Source of the DNA: Ursus arctos
Lineage: Eukaryota; Chordata; Mammalia; Carnivora; Ursidae
Reading direction: 5' to 3'
Length of the DNA stretch: 64,000 nucleotides
Assembly (NCBI RefSeq): GCF_023065955.2
Contig: NW_026623056.1
Location: 91,635,256-91,699,255 of the forward strand
In this document: positions 59,044 through 64,000 of the stretch, one piece after another
Numbering within the stretch: the first letter of the stretch is position 1
Layout: every line of letters starts with the position of its first letter
Made by a program: the position numbers and the translations under genes
The notes under the pieces: generated by a model
The model's input: only the letters and a program-made list of their open reading frames with translations
Databases searched by the model: none
Told to the model about the DNA's origin: nothing

Positions 59044-59682
59044 GTGAGTGGCCTGGACCGCCCCCCCCGCCGCAGGGCACCCCCGCTGGCAGGGGCCGAT
59101 TCCCCTGGGGAGGGAGGGAGAGCTGCCGGGTCTGAGGGGTGACAGGTGTGCCAGGGCCCATGGGCTCACCTCGCACTGGGGGCCCTTTCTGACCCATGAG
59201 TGACACCCCCCAGGTGTCCCCTGCCTGCCGACGGGCACCGCGCGGTGCACGTGGGAGACCGCTGGGTGGAATTAGGCAGAAAGCACCCTCTCAAAAGGTT
59301 TTTTCTTGCCTTTTATGAATTTATTTGCTTTTGAAGAAAGGACAAGGAAGGGTGGTTGTGTTTTGGCTTTGGTCCCCCAGCCCCAGATGGTCCAGTAGGT
59401 GCAGGGGTGGGGGTGCCTCAGAGCAGTGTTTGGGAAGACAGATCTTCAGAAAGTAGTTGAAAAGACCAACTCGCCATTGGCCGACCTCAGCACCCCTCTG
59501 TCTCATCCCCACCGTCTCCAATTCCCACTTCACATTCTTTAAAAACGGACAGAGCACTTGGAATTACGCACGGCCACCCGTGTGTGTGGAAATGCAGTGC
59601 CGTGTCTCGGGGCCGCGCGGACCCCGGTACCCATGCGGTTGTCCCCTCGGGCGCGGGGACACTGATGCGGCCTGTCTTCCAG
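59044..59682 (+). other. PDE9A intron 2 (639 bp)
   Basis: A short intron between GTGAGT and CTTCCAG. The sequence is unique and GC-rich, with a T-rich patch at about 59296-59340. I see no repeat or other gene in it. Confidence 0.9.
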
Positions 59683-59760
59683 GAACACGACCATCTCCCT
59701 GCTGACCGCGGACGACGCCATGGTGTCCATCGACCCCACCATGCCCGCTAATTCAGAACG
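59683..59760 (+). CDS. PDE9A: PDE9A coding exon 3
   Basis: The exon completes the Arg codon begun in exon 2 and then encodes [19 protein letters not shown]..., ending in NSE plus two bases (CG) of the next codon. The acceptor is CTGTCTTCCAG before 59683 and the donor is GTAAGC at 59761. At 78 bases, with phase 2 at both ends, it is a symmetric exon: skipping it removes 26 residues without shifting the frame, which suits a gene known for N-terminal splice variants. Against recalled human sequence, one Thr is replaced by Ala in LLTADD. The next human exon (starting near TPYKVRP) is not found before 64000. No catalytic metal-binding His/Asp motif is encoded here. Confidence 0.96.
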
Positions 59761-59989
59761 GTAAGCGGCGGCCTCAGCCGCTCGGGGCTTTCATGGCCTC
59801 TTTGACACTTCTCTACACACACGGGACAGCTCCACGGTTGTCCTCTTAATTTACTGCTGTAGGAAAATCCGAACTTAAACCAAAGATGGGGTGAGGCTGG
59901 GAGGGTCCTTTGCAGACCAGTCACTTCCCAAGATAATCACAGGTGCAGGCACACTCAGGGGCCCTTCTGAGGGCTCACTCTCAACAAGA

Positions 59990-60062
59990 GTCCTCTAAGG
60001 AGACACAGAGGGGGAAACTGAGGCCCAGAAGGCCAGCGAGGAGCAGTGGAGCCAGGCCCCAG
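59990..60062 (-). mobile_element. MIR-like fragment
   Basis: GGGGGAAACTGAGGCCCAGA plus AGGCCAGCGAGG fits the reversed MIR core; short. Confidence 0.5.
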
Positions 60063-61260
60063 GGCCGTGCACTGACTGCCCCCTGTCCTGCTCCGGAGGG
60101 TTCCCTGACCACGGCCCTGGGGGTGCTGTGTTTACCACTGGGCTGGATCCTGGTGCTGACCTGGGGCTGCCTGACGGACTCCTCTGCACAGGAGACCAGG
60201 GAGCCTGGGGGCCCCAGGAGCCAGACCTGGAGAGGCCTGGCAAGGGAAAAGGGCGTTTGCAAACATACGTAAAATCAGCAACACCCAAGTCTTGTGACTG
60301 GAGGAAGGACAAGGTCTCCGAGCAGGAGCCCCTCCCCTCCCTGGGAAGCCCTTGCGCCCAGCAGCCTGCCGAGGCCCTCGTGGCCCCCACTTCACATCTG
60401 TGGCTGGGCCAGGCCAGGGAGCGGGGCCCGTGGGGGGTACCCCTCAAGACCCCCCGTCTGTTGCTCCTGCTTCTCACTGAATATCTGCTCTGAGGGGCAT
60501 TTGTGAATCTGGCCATTGGGGCGTCCCAGCTGACGGAGCCCCATGGGCCTTTCCAAACGTGGGCAGACCCCTCTCATGCCCCAGCGGCTGGAGGACCCAT
60601 GGAAGTATTTGGGATCCCTGCGATGGGGTGGTCTGAGACCCTCGCTGTAGGTCCCCAGCTGGTTCCCCCGACCCAAGGTGTGTGCACACCTGCTCTCCCT
60701 CCGGCCCCAAGGCCGCCAGCCTGTCAGCCATGCCCCCCCCCGGGCTGGGTACAGGACTCCCCAGACCCTGGCAGGGGTGCAGACGCTCCTGAGCACAGCC
60801 CAGGCTTCAGTGCAAGAAGCCAGACAAGCCCCGTGGGAGGCACAAAGTCGTCACGAGTCTCCCCAGCCACACCGTCCCTTGGGCTCTGTGGTCTGTGGCG
60901 GGCACTGTCCTCCGCGCACCCAGAGCCTCCACCAGGCCTCGCCGCCAGCTGTGCCCATCGGTGTTCCCAGATCTTGTCCATCAGAGCTTCTGCCCCATGC
61001 CCTCTGGCTCTGATTATCAGCTCGGGCCTCCCCAGAAGGAGCAGGGCTGACCGGCTCCCCAGTGAGTCCAGTGAGATCCTTATAAATCACGGCACTCACT
61101 CCAGCCAGACCAGATGGCGCTTCAGAAGTGAGGTCTTGAGCGACCGGTCACCCCTGACGTCCACAAGGTCAGGCTGGACATTTCACTCCAAGCAGGGCCT
61201 CGTCCACGCACAGTGTGACCTGTTCTCTGAGCAAAACTGTGTCTGCTTTGCACTTTACGC

Positions 61261-61466
61261 CAGGGGCTGTCAGCAGGGGCGGTTTTGTCCCCCTGGGCAC
61301 CCGGGCTGTATCTGGAGACAGGCTGGCAGCCACGGACAGGGGAGCGCTGCTGACATGCGGTGTCCGGAGACCAGGGCTGCTGCTTCCCACCCTATTGCGT
61401 GCGGAACGGCCCCAACACACAGACTCACTGCCCCAAATGCCAGGGGTGCCAAGGTTGAGAAGCCCC
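61261..61466 (+). mobile_element. MER5A (hAT-Charlie nonautonomous DNA transposon)
   Basis: CAGGGGCTGTCAGCAGGGGC, GGTTTTGTCCCCCTGGGCA, ATCTGGAGACAGG, GCTGCTGACAT, then CCCCAAATGCCAGGGGTGCC and AAGGTTGAGAAGCC follow the MER5A consensus from end to end. Confidence 0.85.
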
Positions 61467-64000
61467 CTCGGCGTTTTCTCTTCACAGAGCCACTGGTTAT
61501 CCGCTCAAAGGTCACCAGCTCCGTAGAGGCTGCCCCTTCTCCCTCCCTGTCTCTGCCCCCAGGTTCTGACTCTCTGTCTGGGCTGGGACCCAGAATTGGC
61601 TTTCCTCTGGGTTCACAGGCGGTAGTGGTGATGCTGGGCGGGACCCCTCCTCCCCCTTTAGTCCCTCTGCCCCCTCCGTTGATGGGACCTCCTCGCTCTC
61701 CACTGGCTTCCCTGCCACCACTGTCTGCTTCCCACGCTCTGCCCCGGGGAGGCAGGTGCGTCCTGCTTGGCCCTGCACCCGTCCCCCTTCCCAGGTCACG
61801 TCCCAGCGGCCCCCAGCAAGGCCCTGTCTGCTCTGGGTCTCTCCGTTCCCACTGCCTGGGGTCCCGTCCATTCTAGCATAACCAGTCCCGCTAACCCAGT
61901 GACTTGCAGCCCAGCCGAGGAGTAAAACCAGCAGGGATCTTCACAAAGGCGCTGATGCCCAGACCCCGGCTGGGACCCGTTCATTGTGGCATTTTGAGGG
62001 AGTGTTTAAAGCTCACCGGGCAAGGGCCACTAGTGGAAAGTGTGGAAAACTTAGGAAAGTGCTCTGGACCCCGGGGTGGTGCTCACCCGAGGGTCGTGCC
62101 CACGGGACACAGGGTCTTCCCTCCTCGGGAAGTGCTGGATAAATCTTGTTTCTGCCTCGCGAGCAGCAGTCGGGCCACCGTGCCTGTGGTCGGGCTTTCT
62201 CTCTAGCCTCTGCCACTTCTGAAGACGTTCACTGCCCCCAGCCTGGCCTTGTCCCCCACTTGTCCCCCCGGCCACAGATGGGGGAGCCATCTCGTGGGAA
62301 GAGGCTGGCATCGTCCGCCACGCATGGCTCTCCCTGTTCACGCTCACAGGAGAGGCATTCCGGAGTCTCCGTTCCAAATTCCAAGGGCTCAACCCTGACC
62401 ACCTGGGTCCTAATCGGAAGTGGGGTCCCAGTGGCCCATGCCTTAGGCCTACCCTTCTGGGCTCACTTCAAACCAAATATCATGACCTTCTGATTCTTCC
62501 TTCAAAATACTTCCCCCCCCCCCCCAATGCCTGCTTCAGACGGTCTCGGCCAGCCTCTGGTTTAGACCATCACATCTCCTGGGCTTCACGGTGCGCTCCG
62601 GGTCCACGCCTCCGGTGCCCCTCAGCCGAGCCCTGGGCACCGTCCAGGAGACCTGGCCCCACTCACAGCTTCATCCCAGCACTCCCCAGCACGGCGGTCT
62701 CCGGGGGCCCACTGGCCACGGGACTTTGTCCAGATTCCTTCATCTGGAACACGCAGCCCAGATCCACCTTAAAACACGTCTCCAAGTCCGCTGAGCTGCC
62801 AGAGTCCCGACACCAGCCTGAGCGCTCCCCACCTCAGGGCACCGTCCGAATTCCAGGCCTTCTCTGCCGACCCCACGGCCAGGAGACCACTGGAGATTCC
62901 CTGACCCTTCCTAGGCTGCCCGGCCATTCTGTCACCTCAGCGAATGTTCACACCAGCCTTTTAAATAACCTGAAACGTATTTACGTAAGTCAGAGGGGCT
63001 GCCATCCAACAACAGGCCAGGGGGCTTCCGCTCTTTGGGAGCTGGTAGGAAGGATCACGGACGACGGCTCAGCCCTGAGTCCCCACGACCGACCAGCATA
63101 CACAGACGCAGCCCACCTTCATTCAGGGGATGCCGTCTGGTCCCAGTGCTCCTTTCTGGACGGGGGAACATTTCGGATCCCAGGCGTCCAGCTGACAAGG
63201 TGTTGCTTCTGGACAGTTCTACCCCTTCCATGTCCAACACCACTGCTACAAGACCCTCATCCAAGGAGAGAAACAGATGCTGTGGCGCGTGAGGAAAAGT
63301 CCGAGGAGCTCAGCGAGACGCCGAGGCCGACGGTGCCGGGAGGATGCAGGGGGATGTCCGACCCCCGGCTCCACACTGAGCGCTGCTCTTGAGGCCGTGA
63401 GCATTGCCACTCGCCGAGGGCCCTCCTCACCAGGCCCTGCTCCAGCCCGTGCAGGGTGATGCCACCATGTGCCACCTGCACTCCGCGTGGGCTGCCCCCC
63501 AAACCCACACGGATTTGAAACAAGGTGTTACCCGATCGGCCAAACCCAGATACCATCATGACACAGTCTCTAGGGAGATGAACCCCTCGTTCCAGAAGAC
63601 CTTCCGAAGCAGGGCCTACCCTGCGCGAGAGCAGATCCTCCCAGCGGCGGGGTGAAGGTGAGGACCCTCTTCTCGACGCCCTGCCCCGGAAGGAGCCCTC
63701 GTGGAGCCGCCCGTCCATCATCCAGGACAACTGCGCCATCCGGTTTTTAGTGCAGACTTCAGTCGTGGTTTTGGTTGTCAGAGTTTTCCGCGGGGCCTGT
63801 TAACTGTTAAGCCCAGGTAACCCCATCAACCGCGGTTCCCAGTCGGGTGTGTAGACGCCCCTCCAGATTTTCTGTGCTCCTCCTCTGTTAGTCTGTGACG
63901 TGCTCGGTCCGCCCACCGTTCCCTCAGGTCAGCACTTGCACACTTACCCCCCTCTTTGGCCACTGACTGACACCCCACGGCACAGTGAATAGACCCCCGT

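Larger units (their letters stand above)
59761..64000 (+). other. PDE9A intron 3 (5' part, open at window edge)
   Basis: Begins with the donor GTAAGC and runs to the end of the window without a recognisable fourth exon. It is GC-rich and holds a MIR fragment, a MER5A copy and a C run at about 62505-62525. Long open frames here, including one of 457 codons at 60503-61876, have no recognisable protein family and cross the MER5A element, so I treat them as chance. Confidence 0.85.

Noticed and set aside
60503..61876. A 457-codon open reading frame on the + strand in intron 3
   Set aside because: No recognisable domain, GC-rich low-complexity composition, and it crosses a MER5A transposon. It is best explained by chance in GC-rich DNA.
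59761..64000. PDE9A exon 4
   Set aside because: I looked for the expected continuation after NSER and found no matching exon; it must lie beyond the window.

Overview
The window is nuclear DNA from a mammal, and the interspersed repeats point to a carnivore. Ten tRNA-Lys-type Can-SINEs (SINEC) are visible, each with a GGGGCGCCTGGGTGG-like head, a TC-rich tract and an AATAAA/poly-A tail. Their form fits the caniform/arctoid lineage (bear, seal or mustelid type) better than dog, but I cannot name the species. Old mammalian repeats (MIR, L2, L1M, MLT1-type LTRs, MER5A) fill in the rest. No bacterial, phage or CRISPR content is present.

Only one gene can be supported: the 5' end of PDE9A (high-affinity cGMP-specific phosphodiesterase 9A), on the + strand. 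Its first three coding exons lie at 29964-30032, 58973-59043 and 59683-59760. They join in frame (phases 0, 2, 2) with GT/AG junctions and encode the first 72 complete residues plus two bases of the next codon. The catalytic HD-type PDE domain lies beyond the right edge. Exon 1 sits in a CpG island (about 29760-30360). Upstream of it are a 160-bp polypurine tract, a degenerate 55-bp minisatellite and a G19 run.

Layout: 1-29.6 kb is intergenic DNA upstream of PDE9A. In human the next gene on this side is SLC37A1, and no coding part of it is seen here. This region carries a 27-bp minisatellite with a 135-bp higher-order period (533-1002), GGTT and CATC simple-sequence arrays, SINEs, MaLR LTR relics and L1/L2 pieces. 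From 29.76 to 30.36 kb is the promoter and exon 1. Intron 1 (30033-58972, 28.9 kb) holds ancient L1 and MIR fragments, a CA/CG-rich alternating tract, a (TC)n(AC)n microsatellite, an 820-bp GGTGAT-type array and a few AT-rich islands that may be conserved noncoding DNA. Intron 2 is 639 bp, and intron 3 runs off the window.

Almost all other open reading frames are chance products of GC-rich DNA or of tandem repeats whose period is a multiple of three. I found no previously undescribed biological system. The observations most worth checking are the repeat architecture of the PDE9A promoter, the higher-order minisatellite, a 19.5-kb SINE-free stretch around the promoter, and several candidate conserved noncoding blocks.
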